A stretch of 64,000 nt of DNA from Azophilus sp026709365 (GTDB lineage: Bacteria; Pseudomonadota; Gammaproteobacteria; Pseudomonadales; Azotimanducaceae). Shown one piece after another: positions 51,707-61,600 of the stretch. Made by a program: the position numbers and the translations under genes. The notes below the pieces were generated by a model. That model worked only from the letters and a program-made list of their open reading frames with translations, had not been told where the DNA came from and searched no databases. Within the stretch, counting starts at the first letter, position 1, and the number at the start of each line of letters is the position of its first letter. Location of the stretch: NCBI GenBank assembly GCA_965200175.1, contig OZ241345.1, positions 1,984,001 to 2,048,000 on the forward strand. The letters are read 5' to 3'.

Positions 51707-52084
51707 ATGGCTTCCTTGCTGCTGCTCGCCGCCGTCGCCGCCATCGCCTTCATCTGGCTGCGCGGCGCCCAACGCAATCGGCGCACGTGGCTGAGGAAGC
51801 TGAACCTGCCCGGACAGTGGCGCTCCGACTCCGGCATCCTGACGCTTGCCGGCGGCACGGATGGCGGCCGATACCGTTTGGCCGAGGGCACCCACCGGGA
51901 ACAGGGACGGTGGTCGCTCAACGGCAACCAGTTGCAGCTGGCGCCGGACTCCGATGAGCAGTCCAAACGCCTTGACTTGCGCTACTTCGGCCCCGGCGAG
52001 ATTGGGCTGGACGGCCCTGGGCTGCGGGCCCGCATCTACCGGCGGGAAACCGACAATGTGGTCCCCTTGAAGAGCTCGCGGTAG
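51707..52084 (+). CDS. Small membrane-anchored protein of unknown function
   Basis: A 125-residue protein: N-terminal transmembrane helix (LLLLAAVAAIAFIWLRG), a basic patch (AQRNRRTWLRKL), and a soluble part with alternating beta-like segments (GQWRSDSGILTLAGG, GRWSLNGNQLQLAP). I do not recognise the family. CGGAGTG precedes the ATG at 51707. It lies between the DUF503 and DUF815 genes with short gaps and probably shares their transcript. Confidence 0.7.
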   Translation: MASLLLLAAVAAIAFIWLRGAQRNRRTWLRKLNLPGQWRSDSGILTLAGGTDGGRYRLAEGTHREQGRWSLNGNQLQLAPDSDEQSKRLDLRYFGPGEIGLDGPGLRARIYRRETDNVVPLKSSR

Positions 52085-52115
52085 CGCCGCGCCAGCTTTC
52101 CCAGCCAACGCCGCC

Positions 52116-53006
52116 ATGGACCAGTCCTTAACGCCGCTGCTCAAATCCGCCGAAACGCTGGCCAACCGGTTGCTGCGCCTGCTGCCGGACCGCGCCGCGG
52201 TGGACTGGCGGGCGCAACGCGCCGCCGCCTGGCACGGCGAAGGGCTGGACCGGGGCTTCAGGCCGCATCCGGACATTGATGACATCGCGCTGGACGACCT
52301 GCTGCAAATCAACGACCAAAAGGCCCGCCTCATCGCCAACACCCGTCAGTTCCTAGCCGGGCACCCCGCCAACAACGCCTTGCTCTGGGGCGCCCGGGGC
52401 ACCGGCAAGTCGTCGCTCATACACGCGCTGCTGAACGCCTTCGGCGATCGCGGCCTGCGCCTGGCCGAGGTCAACAAGAGCCAGCTTGCGGCGCTGCCCG
52501 ACATCGTGGGACGCCTGCGCGGGGAGCCCTACCGCTTCGTGCTGTTCTGCGACGACCTCTCCTTTGAGGCGGACGACGCCTCCTACAAGACGCTGAAGAG
52601 CGTCCTGGAGGGCTCCATCTTCCAATCCTCCGGCAACGTCCTCATCTACGCCACCTCCAACCGCCGCCACCTGTTGCCGGAAACCATGGCGGACAACGCC
52701 GGCGCAACCGTCCAAGGCGGCGAACTGCACTACGGCGAGGCGGTGGAGGAGAAAATCTCGCTCTCCGACCGCTTCGGCCTCTGGCTCGCCTTCCACCCCT
52801 TTCGACAGGAGGCCTATTTGGCGGTCACCCGCCATTGGCTGGCGGCGCTGTCCCGCCGACACGGCACGGCGGCGGACTGGAACGATGAGCTGCGCGCCGA
52901 GGCGCTGCGCTGGGCGCTGTCCCGGGGGGCGCGCAACGGCAGGACGGCGCAGCACTTCGCCCGGGATTGGGTGGGACGGCGGCTGCTTGAAGCGCATGGG
53001 GACTGA
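52116..53006 (+). CDS. DUF815 AAA ATPase
   Basis: A 296-residue ATP-binding protein. Walker A WGARGTGKSSLIHALL, Walker B FVLFCDDLSFE, and NVLIYATSNRRHLLPE as sensor region define the DUF815 family of AAA-type ATPases. The C-terminal segment has RFGLWLAFHPFRQEAYL. Cellular role is unknown; the family is widespread in proteobacteria as a single-copy gene. It is the last gene before the 3-hydroxypropionate pair. Confidence 0.9.
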   Translation: MDQSLTPLLKSAETLANRLLRLLPDRAAVDWRAQRAAAWHGEGLDRGFRPHPDIDDIALDDLLQINDQKARLIANTRQFLAGHPANNALLWGARGTGKSSLIHALLNAFGDRGLRLAEVNKSQLAALPDIVGRLRGEPYRFVLFCDDLSFEADDASYKTLKSVLEGSIFQSSGNVLIYATSNRRHLLPETMADNAGATVQGGELHYGEAVEEKISLSDRFGLWLAFHPFRQEAYLAVTRHWLAALSRRHGTAADWNDELRAEALRWALSRGARNGRTAQHFARDWVGRRLLEAHGD

Positions 53007-53075
53007 AACGACCGCCGACGGATGCGCGCCTGGGCGACCCACGGAGGGGCCTGCCCTCAAGCCGAAGCGGCTACC

Positions 53076-53104
53076 TTGAAAAACAACGGCGCGCCTTCGA
53101 GAAT
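53076..53104 (+). promoter_or_regulatory. Candidate promoter of the propionyl-CoA synthase operon
   Basis: TTGAAA (53076-53081), 17-nt spacer, GAGAAT (53099-53104), 51 bp upstream of the GTG start. The -10 match is modest. No operator-like dyad was noticed in 53007-53155. Confidence 0.35.
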
Positions 53105-53155
53105 CCCGACCCTAGGGCAGCCCAATCAATTGAAAGCAAGCTTGGGGAGACAGCG

Positions 53156-56100
53156 GTGACCGAACCAAACCAAACGGCAAGCGGCGGCAACGAGGACCGA
53201 TGGGGGCTGGTGGATTCCCAACGGGAGGAGGATGCCCTGCGGCAGCGGTTCATCGACGACCCCGGCACCGCCCACGGCGAGATCGCCTCGGCCGAGCTCC
53301 ACTGGCATTGCCCGGACAGCCATGCCTGGCTGATCCGCAATCCCGCAACGAGCGCCTGGGCCGGGGTGTGCGCGCGCCGCGGCAGCGCCATCAACGGCAG
53401 CAAATCCCCCGGCTGGCGGCCTTGGGCCCGGGCGCTCGATGACAGCGACGCGCCGTTCTACCGCTGGTTTGCGGGCGGCCTGACCAACGCCTGCTTCAAC
53501 GAAGTGGACCGGCACGTCCTGGCTGGCCGCGGAGAGCGCACTGCGGCGATCTTCGAGGGGGACCGTTGGGATCCCTCAAAAAACAGCGGCCGGGGCGGCC
53601 CGGTGGTCGAGCAACGAATCGACTACCGCGAACTGCTGCTCGAAACGGTCATCAGGGCCGAAACGCTTGCCAGCTTAGGTCTCGGCAAAGGAGACCGGAT
53701 CGCCTTCAACCTGCCCAACATCCCGGAACAGATCTTCTACACCTTGGCCGCCAAGCGCCTGGGCATCGTCTATACGCCGGTTTTTGGCGGATTCTCCGCC
53801 AAGACCCTTTCCGACCGCATCCAGGACGCCGGAGCCAAGGTCATCGTCACCGCCGACGGCGGCTACCGCAATGCGGAAACCGTGGCCTACAAGGAAGCCT
53901 ACACCGACGCCGCGCTGGACAACTACGTGCCGCTTGCCACCGCGCTGGAGGCATTGCAGGCCACGCTGGCCCGCATTGCGCCGGACGGGTTGGCCGAGAG
54001 GCTGCTGTCGCAAGTGCGCGACGCCCTTGCTGAGGAGATCTCGATCGAGCGCAGCGACTTGATGCGCGAGCTGGGCGCGGCGCTGGCGCGGGAGGCCGCT
54101 TTGCCCGCCGAACGGTCCGCACAGCTGCGGACCGCCGTCGCCAAGCGCCTGGCGGCCTGCTGCCATGCCGTCGAGGCGGTGGTCGTGGTTCGCCACACCG
54201 GGCAGGAGGTCGTGGAACAGGCGCGGGACCGCTGGTCGGACGCGCTCGTGGCCGAGGCCACCCAGCGCGTGCTGCAAAAGTCGGGGGTCGAAAGCCTGGA
54301 AGCTCTGCGGCAGCTGGAGGACATCGCCTACTGGCGCGCGCTCAACGCCGCCAACCCGGCCCTGCCAGTGGATGCCGACTGGCCTCTGTTCATCATCTAC
54401 ACCTCGGGATCCACCGGCAAGCCGAAGGGCGTGGTGCATACGCATGGCGGCTGGCTGGCGGGCGTGACCCACACCTTAAGGACGGTTTTCGGCGCCAAGG
54501 GCGACGACCGCATCTACGTGATTGCCGATCCCGGCTGGATAACGGGCCAAGCCTATCTGCTGGGCGCACCGCTGTCGCTGGGCATCACCACCATCGTCGC
54601 GGAAGGCTCGCCGCTGTTTCCGCATGCCGGGCGCTTCGCATCGATCATCGAGCGCTTCGGGGCCACCGTGTTCAAGGCGGGCTCGACGTTTCTCAAGGCG
54701 GTGATGACGGACCCTGCCAGCACCGGGGACATGGCCGCGCACGACATGTCGTCCCTGCGGGTGGGAACGTTTTGCGCCGAACCGGTGTCGCCGGCGGTGC
54801 AGGGATTCGCCATGGACCGGATCTGCCGGCACTACATCAACTCCTATTGGGCGACCGAGCACGGCGGCATGGTGTTCTCCTGCCCGTGGGGCGGCTACAA
54901 GCCACTGGCCGCCGACGCCAAGACCTGGCCGCTGCCGTGGATACAAGCCGAAGTGCGGATCGCCGACGGGGCCGGCGATGCGGGCCGAAACCTGCCATGG
55001 CGACCGGCTGCGGCGGGGGAGAAGGGCGAACTCGTCATCACGCAGCCTTACCCCTATCTGGCGCGCACCGTCTGGGGGGATGCGGACCGGCTGGGGACGG
55101 CCGGCTGGCGCGGCGACCTGCGCCGCTTCCAGGACACCTACTTCAGCCGCTGGGAAGGCGGCTTGGCCTACACCCAGGGCGACTACGCCCGCCGCGACGA
55201 GGACGGCGGCTTCACCCTGCACGGCCGCTCCGACGACGTCATCAACGTTTCCGGGCATCGCATCGGCACTGAGGAGATCGAGGGCGCCCTGCTTCGCGAC
55301 AAGCTGCTGCGCAAGGACTCGCCGTTGGGCAATGCGTTGGTGGTCGGCGCGCCGCACGAGGAGAAAGGCGAAACCCCGGTTGCGTTCCTGGTCGCAGCCC
55401 CCGGCAGGAAGCTCACCGATGACGACCTGTCCCGCCTGCAGCAACTCGTGCGCGGCGAAAAGGGCGCCACGGCGGCGCCGTCGGATTTCCTCGTGGTTCC
55501 CGCATTTCCCGAAACCCGTTCCGGCAAGTACATGCGGCGCACGCTGCGGGCCATGCTGCTCGATGAGCCGCTGGGCGATCTCTCCACCCTGCGCAACCCG
55601 GAATCGGTAGCGGACATCCGCCGGGCGGTGGCGCAGTGGCGAGCCTTTGGGCAGCTGTCGGACGCCCGCCGGATGTTTCAGTCCCGACGATACCTGCGGG
55701 TGGAAACCCACCCCCTGACGCCCACCGCCAACGTGGCCCTGCTGATTGTGGACTCGCCCCCGGTGAACTCCCTGAATGAGCGTTCCCTCGACGAATTCAC
55801 CACCGTGCTGCAGCATCTGTCGCAGCAATGCGACCTGGATGCCATCGTCGTCACCGGAGCGCGGGGCGTCTTCGTGGCCGGCGCCGACATCAAGCAGCTG
55901 CTGGAAGTGGGCGAAGCGGGCGATCCGGACAGCGCCCGGACCCCGCCCAACGCAGCGCACACGGCATTCTCCTGCCTTGAGGACATCGGCAAACCCGTGA
56001 TCGCTGCGGTCAATGGCCCCGCACTGGGCGGCGGCAATGAACTCCTGCTGGCCTGCGACTACGTCATTGCCGACCGGCACGCCACGTTCGGGCAACCGGA

Positions 56101-58603
56101 AATCAACTTGAATCTGCTGCCGGGCTACGGCGGCACCCAACGCCTGCCGCGACGCCTGTTCCACCGCTGCGGCGAGCGCGGCCTCGTCGCCGCCGTGCGG
56201 ATGATCCTCTCAGGGCGGGCTATCGACGCCGACGAAGCGCTGGCGGCGGGGCTTGCGGACGAGGTCTGCGGAAGCGACGGGCGCAGTCCGACCGCAATCG
56301 CGATGCAGCGTCTGCGGGAGCACTTCGCCGGGACCGGCCCCTTGGCGGCGGCGCTGAAGTCGCGCGCGGCCTACTTGGAAGCCAGGGAGCGGCCACTGCC
56401 CCTGGCCGCGGACATTGCGGATGGTCCGCAGCTGGCGGCGACCTTGGCGCAAGCCCGCGCCGGCGGCCGAAGCCGCGCGGTGGAGCGCATCATCGAGGCG
56501 ATCACCGTCGGGGCCAGCCGCGGACAGGCCGAGGGGCTTCGCCGGGAGGCCGAGCTGTTCGCGCAAGCGGTCTGCGATCCGGATTCGGGGCCGGCGGGCA
56601 TACGCGCCTTCCTCGAGCGACGCTCCGCCGCGCTGCCGATCAGGCATCACGAGGTCCCGCCGCGCGCCCACGAGGCGCTGCGCCGGGAATTGGAGGCCGA
56701 CGGCCGTCTGCTGCCTTGGGGGGCGAGCTTTTTCCCCGGCGTGACGCCGGTGCCCGAGTACCAGTACGGGCTGGGCATCGACCGCGACCCCGCCAGCGGC
56801 GAGCCCGCCCATGGCGACCCGATCGATGTCGAGCGGCTGCTGGTGTTCAAGACGCCCCGGCCGGGACCCAATGAGGCCCTGGTCTATGTGCTGGCGTCGG
56901 AGATGAACTTCAACGACATCTGGGCCATCACCGGCATTCCCGTCTCACCCTTCGACGCCCGCGATGCGGACGTCCAAGTCACCGGCTCCGGCGGCGTCGC
57001 GCTGATCGCGGAGCTGGGCGAGGAGCTGGTGCGCGAAGGCAGGCTGTCGCTGGGCGATCTGGTGACCATCTACTCGGGGCAAAGCGAGCTGCTGTCCCCC
57101 GACCAGGGACTGGACCCCATGGCGGCGGACTTCCGCATCCAAGGCTACGAACGCAACGACGGCAGCCATGCCCAATTCCTGGTGGCGCAGGGACCGCAAC
57201 TGCACCCGAAGCCGTCCGGCCTCAGCATCGAGGAGGCGGGCTCGTTCGGCCTCACGCTGGGCACCATCCATCGCGCCCTGTTCACGACGCTCGACATCCA
57301 GCCGGGCCGCCGCCTGTTCGTGGAGGGCGCCGCCACCGGGACGGGCTTCGACTGCCTGCGCTACGCGCTCAGCGGCGGCCTCGACGTGGTCGGCATGGTG
57401 TCCAGCGAGGAACGGGCGGCGCGCGTGCGCGAACAGGGCGGGCAAGCCGTCAACCGCAAGGCGGAGCGCTGGGCCGACGTCTTCTCGCCGGTGCCGGACG
57501 ATGCGGCCGAGCAGGCCGACTGGGCGGCGGCCGGACGGGAACTGTTCGAGGCGGTCGAGGAACTCGCCGGCGGACCCCTGGACTACGTCGTCTCCCATGC
57601 CGGCGAACGGGCCTTCTCCCGCTCGTTCCAGCTGCTGGGCGAAGGCGGCGCGCTGACCTTCTACGGCGCCTCCTCCGGCTACCGTCTATCCTTCCTGGGC
57701 AAGCCGGGCGCCTCAAGCCCCGCGCGGATGTTCGCCCGGGCCAGACTCCGGGCCGGGATGAATCTGCTGGTGATCTACGGGCCCGGCGCACAGGACGGCA
57801 TCGTTGATCCCGTCGCCATCGAGGCCATTGAAGCCGGCTGCCATCTTGGCGCTCGGGTCGCGGTGCTGGCCGACAGCTCCTCCCAGCGGGAGTTCGTCAA
57901 TTCACTGGGCTTCGGCGGCGGCCTCAAGGGCGTGGTGGGCCTGGAGGCGCTGCAGCGCCGGCTGGGCGCGGAGTTCGAGCCGCCCGGGCCGCTCGCCGCC
58001 ATGCCGGATCCCTTTACCGAGTCGGCGGCGTTCAAGGAGGCGGTGCGCAGGTTCTCGGACCGCACCTTGAAGCCCATCGGCTCGGCCATCGCGCCGCTGC
58101 TGCGCAACACGCTGGACCGGCGCGGCCTGCCGGACGTGGTGTTTGAGCGCGCCGACCGGGATGGCCTGGCGCTCGCCGCCGCGCTGGTCAAGCCCAACAC
58201 CGGCAAGACGATCTATTCCGAGGACTTGGCGGGCAAGCGGCTAAGCTTCTACGCGCCGCAGGTGTGGATGCGCCAACGCCGCATACTCATGCCGACCGCT
58301 GAAATTCGCGGCACCCATCTCAACACCGCGCGCGAGTTCGTCGAGATGCAGGAACGCATCGCCGCCGGTATGATTGCCGTCGCTCCGCCCGTTCTGACGC
58401 CGATGGACGGCGTTGCCGAAGCGCACCAGGCCATGTGGGAGAATCGGCATGCGGGCGCCAACTACGTGGCCGCACATGCCTTGCCGCGCACCGGGCTGAA
58501 GACCCGGGAGGAGTTGTACCGGGCGTGGGCGATCCGCGATGCCGAAGAGCGGGGCGAGAACATTGAACGAGTCGATACCGGATCAGCGGGAGCGCTTCGA
58601 TGA
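53156..58603 (+). CDS. Propionyl-CoA synthase (trifunctional fusion, 3-hydroxypropionate pathway)
   Basis: A 1,815-residue fusion converting 3-hydroxypropionate to propionyl-CoA with ATP, CoA and NADPH. Residues about 1-840: AMP-forming synthetase with YTSGSTGKPKGVVHTHGGW (TSGSTGKPKG at 416-425), NSYWATEHGGMV, GRSDDVINVSGHRIGTEE and the adenylation Lys791 in ETRSGKYMRR. Residues about 865-1200: enoyl-CoA hydratase with GVFVAGADIKQL, GPALGGGNE (Glu962) and FGQPEINLNLLPG (Glu982), so both catalytic Glu are present. Residues about 1220-1815: MDR reductase of the crotonyl-CoA reductase type (SEMNFNDIWAITGIP, GSFGLTLGTIHRALF, FVEGAATGTG). Length and order match Chloroflexus-type enzyme (about 1,820). 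Start is GTG after GGGGAGA; the stop overlaps the next ATG (ATGA). Confidence 0.94.
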   Translation: MTEPNQTASGGNEDRWGLVDSQREEDALRQRFIDDPGTAHGEIASAELHWHCPDSHAWLIRNPATSAWAGVCARRGSAINGSKSPGWRPWARALDDSDAPFYRWFAGGLTNACFNEVDRHVLAGRGERTAAIFEGDRWDPSKNSGRGGPVVEQRIDYRELLLETVIRAETLASLGLGKGDRIAFNLPNIPEQIFYTLAAKRLGIVYTPVFGGFSAKTLSDRIQDAGAKVIVTADGGYRNAETVAYKEAYTDAALDNYVPLATALEALQATLARIAPDGLAERLLSQVRDALAEEISIERSDLMRELGAALAREAALPAERSAQLRTAVAKRLAACCHAVEAVVVVRHTGQEVVEQARDRWSDALVAEATQRVLQKSGVESLEALRQLEDIAYWRALNAANPALPVDADWPLFIIYTSGSTGKPKGVVHTHGGWLAGVTHTLRTVFGAKGDDRIYVIADPGWITGQAYLLGAPLSLGITTIVAEGSPLFPHAGRFASIIERFGATVFKAGSTFLKAVMTDPASTGDMAAHDMSSLRVGTFCAEPVSPAVQGFAMDRICRHYINSYWATEHGGMVFSCPWGGYKPLAADAKTWPLPWIQAEVRIADGAGDAGRNLPWRPAAAGEKGELVITQPYPYLARTVWGDADRLGTAGWRGDLRRFQDTYFSRWEGGLAYTQGDYARRDEDGGFTLHGRSDDVINVSGHRIGTEEIEGALLRDKLLRKDSPLGNALVVGAPHEEKGETPVAFLVAAPGRKLTDDDLSRLQQLVRGEKGATAAPSDFLVVPAFPETRSGKYMRRTLRAMLLDEPLGDLSTLRNPESVADIRRAVAQWRAFGQLSDARRMFQSRRYLRVETHPLTPTANVALLIVDSPPVNSLNERSLDEFTTVLQHLSQQCDLDAIVVTGARGVFVAGADIKQLLEVGEAGDPDSARTPPNAAHTAFSCLEDIGKPVIAAVNGPALGGGNELLLACDYVIADRHATFGQPEINLNLLPGYGGTQRLPRRLFHRCGERGLVAAVRMILSGRAIDADEALAAGLADEVCGSDGRSPTAIAMQRLREHFAGTGPLAAALKSRAAYLEARERPLPLAADIADGPQLAATLAQARAGGRSRAVERIIEAITVGASRGQAEGLRREAELFAQAVCDPDSGPAGIRAFLERRSAALPIRHHEVPPRAHEALRRELEADGRLLPWGASFFPGVTPVPEYQYGLGIDRDPASGEPAHGDPIDVERLLVFKTPRPGPNEALVYVLASEMNFNDIWAITGIPVSPFDARDADVQVTGSGGVALIAELGEELVREGRLSLGDLVTIYSGQSELLSPDQGLDPMAADFRIQGYERNDGSHAQFLVAQGPQLHPKPSGLSIEEAGSFGLTLGTIHRALFTTLDIQPGRRLFVEGAATGTGFDCLRYALSGGLDVVGMVSSEERAARVREQGGQAVNRKAERWADVFSPVPDDAAEQADWAAAGRELFEAVEELAGGPLDYVVSHAGERAFSRSFQLLGEGGALTFYGASSGYRLSFLGKPGASSPARMFARARLRAGMNLLVIYGPGAQDGIVDPVAIEAIEAGCHLGARVAVLADSSSQREFVNSLGFGGGLKGVVGLEALQRRLGAEFEPPGPLAAMPDPFTESAAFKEAVRRFSDRTLKPIGSAIAPLLRNTLDRRGLPDVVFERADRDGLALAAALVKPNTGKTIYSEDLAGKRLSFYAPQVWMRQRRILMPTAEIRGTHLNTAREFVEMQERIAAGMIAVAPPVLTPMDGVAEAHQAMWENRHAGANYVAAHALPRTGLKTREELYRAWAIRDAEERGENIERVDTGSAGALR

Positions 58604-61600
58604 GTGAATTGACGGCACAGGACATCCCAACGGTCGCCGCCAGCCGCAGCGGCAGGCGACTGGAGGGCAAATCCGTGATCTTGACCGGGGCCGCCGGCTC
58701 GATCGGATCCCATGTCTCCCGCCACCTGCTCCGGGAAGGCGCCATGGTGGTGCTGAACGGGCGCGACGGCGAGAAGCTCAAGGCCTTCCAACGGGAGTTG
58801 GCCGGGGAGGGCTTCGACCCGGAGCGAATGACCACGGCGGTGGGCGACTGCGCCGACCCGGAGGTGGGCCGGCGGATTGTCGCCACCACCATGGACCGCT
58901 TCGGCCGGCTGGATGTCCTGATCAACAACGCCGGCGGCGCGGGACCAAGGTATCCGCTGCGGGACATTCCGTTCACCGACGCGGAGATGCGCGCCCGCAG
59001 CGACGACCAGACGATGTTTGATTCAGCCATGAACCTGCTGGCCGGGCCCTGGAACATGGTGCGGGCGGCGGCGGCCCACATGGCGGTGGGCGGGGCCATC
59101 ATCAACGTGTCCACCATCTTTTCCCGCACCCACTACTTCGGGCGCATTCCCTACGTGGTTCCCAAGAGCGGGCTTAACGCCTTGTCCAAGGGACTGGCCA
59201 TCGAACTGGGCGCCGACCGGGGCATCCGCGTCAACACGCTGTTTCCCGGCCCGATCAAGTCCCAGCGCATCGAAACCGTGTTCGCGCGCATGGATGAGCT
59301 GCAGAGCAAGCCGGCGGGCGCCACCGGCAGCGAGTTTCGCGGCCTGATGATCACCGCAAGGGAGGAGGCCGGAGAACTAGACTTTCACTATCCCACCCCG
59401 TCGGATGTGGCCTCCACGCTGGTGTGGCTGGCGTCGGATGAGTCAGCCGCGCTCAGCGGCCACCACATCGAGGTCACCAACGGCATGCAGGTGCCCGCGC
59501 AAAGCCGCTCCAAGCTGGTGTCCTGGCCGGACAAGCGCCTGGAGGACCTGCACGGCCAAGCGGTGCTGATTCTCGGCGGTGCGGACCATGAGGAGGCGCT
59601 GGCATTCGCGGAGCGGCACCTGCAAAGCGGGGCCAGGGTTCTGTTGGCGTTTCGAACCTTGCAGGCCCTGGGCCATGCGCGGGCGCTGACCGCTTCCCGC
59701 GGCCTGGAGTCCATCCAGCTTTCCCATCTGGATCCGCTGCGGCGCGAGTCCGTGGATCGTGCCATGCAGTTGATCGAGGATCAGTACGGCCGCCTGGACG
59801 GCGTGATCGTGCTGCCTCGGGAGCCGAATGGACAGCATGGCTACTCGCTGAGCTCCGCAACGGACGAGGACGTGGAGAACTTTGTCCGCGACGAGATCGT
59901 GGCGCCGGTCGCCTTCGCCTCCGCGCTGGCCCGGAACTTCGCCCATTGGTACGGCAAGTGCGATGCCCCCGCCATCACCTACGTCACCAATCCCAGCGAC
60001 CGGCACGGCAACCTCATGAACGAAGTCATCCGCGCCGCCATCGAAGCGCTGATTCGCATCTGGCGTCACGAGGACGAGACGCTGGTCGCGCGCGGCGACA
60101 TCGGCTGGGCGGTGCTGCCCAATCAGCTGGTGCGTTTCGACAGCGAAGGCGACGACAACCTCGCCTTTTCCGCCGACTGGGCCGCGACCCTGACCAACCG
60201 GGTGCGCCGCATGGACCCGATCAACCTATGGGTGCCTGAGAACATTCGGCGCCACACCGGAAAGTCCGCAATGCCGGTGGCGATCCAGCGGGTGCTGCCT
60301 GGGCTGCACAAGGGAAAGACCGCCGTGATCACCGGCGGCAGCCTCGGCATCGGCCTGCAGCTTGGCCGCTTCCTGGCGATCGCCGGCGCTCGGGTGCTGC
60401 TGAGCGCGCGCGGCGAAAGCCAGCTGCGCGAGGCGCGCGACGGCATTGTCGAGGAGTTGCGCGGCGTCGGCTACTCGAACCCGGAGTCCCGGGTGCAGAT
60501 CCTGGCCGGCATCGACGTGGGGGACGGCGTCGCCTTGGAGAAGCTGTTCCAGCACTCCCTCGACCTGTTCGGGCACGTCGATTTCCTGATCAACAATGCG
60601 GGCATCTCAGGGGCCGAGGAGATGGTGGTTGACATGACCATCGAGGAGTGGAATCGGACCATGCAGGCCAACTTGGTCTCCAACTACGCGCTGATACGCC
60701 GGTATGCGCCGCACATGAAGCAAAGGGGCAGCGGATCGGTGCTCAACGTCTCCAGCTACTTCGGCGGCGAAAAGTACGTCGCGGTGGCCTATCCCAACCG
60801 CGCCGACTACGCGGTCAGCAAGGCTGGGCAGCGGGTTCTGGCGGAAATCATGTCCCGGCACCTAGGGCCTGAAATCCAGATCAACGCCCTGGCGCCGGGG
60901 CCAGTTGACGGCTCCCGGCTGCGCGGCCTCGGCGACGCTCCCGGGCTGTACGCCCGGCGGGGCCGGCTGGTGCTGGAGAACAAGCGCCTCAACCAGGTGC
61001 ATGAGGCCATGCTGGCCGCCCTCGGCGAAGGCTTTTCCGCCAAGGAGACGATGGCGCTGGCCGACAATGAGCTGGGTCGGCTGCCGGCCGCCGGCAGCCT
61101 GCCGAAGTCGCTGGCGAAACTGTTTGCCCAAGTGGGCGAATCGCGCGACTCGGGCAGTTCATCGCGCTTCCTCATGAATCGGGACATGGCGCAAAAGCTG
61201 ATGGCTCGAATGGTGCTCGGAGCGGTGTTCAGCCAAGAGCAGGCGGATGAGTTCCTAGCCCGGTTCGTGGACGCCCCCAGCCCCTTCATGGATCGGAAGT
61301 CCATCGACCGGTCAGCCGACCGGATCGAGTCCGGCATACTCAACCGCCTGCATCTTCACAAGATGCCCACGGATGAGCAGGTGGGCCTTTCCACCGTTTT
61401 CCATCTCGCCGACGAAATCGTCAGCGGCGAGACCTTCCATCCGTCCGGCGGCCTGAAATTCGACCGCTCAGTCACCGAAGGCGAACTGCTGCTGCCGCCC
61501 GGCAAGGAGAACCTCGCCAAACTGCGGGGCAAGCGCATTGTTCTGATCGGCGACTGCATGCGGCGCGAAATGGCGGCGATCGCCAAGGGCTTCAGCGACC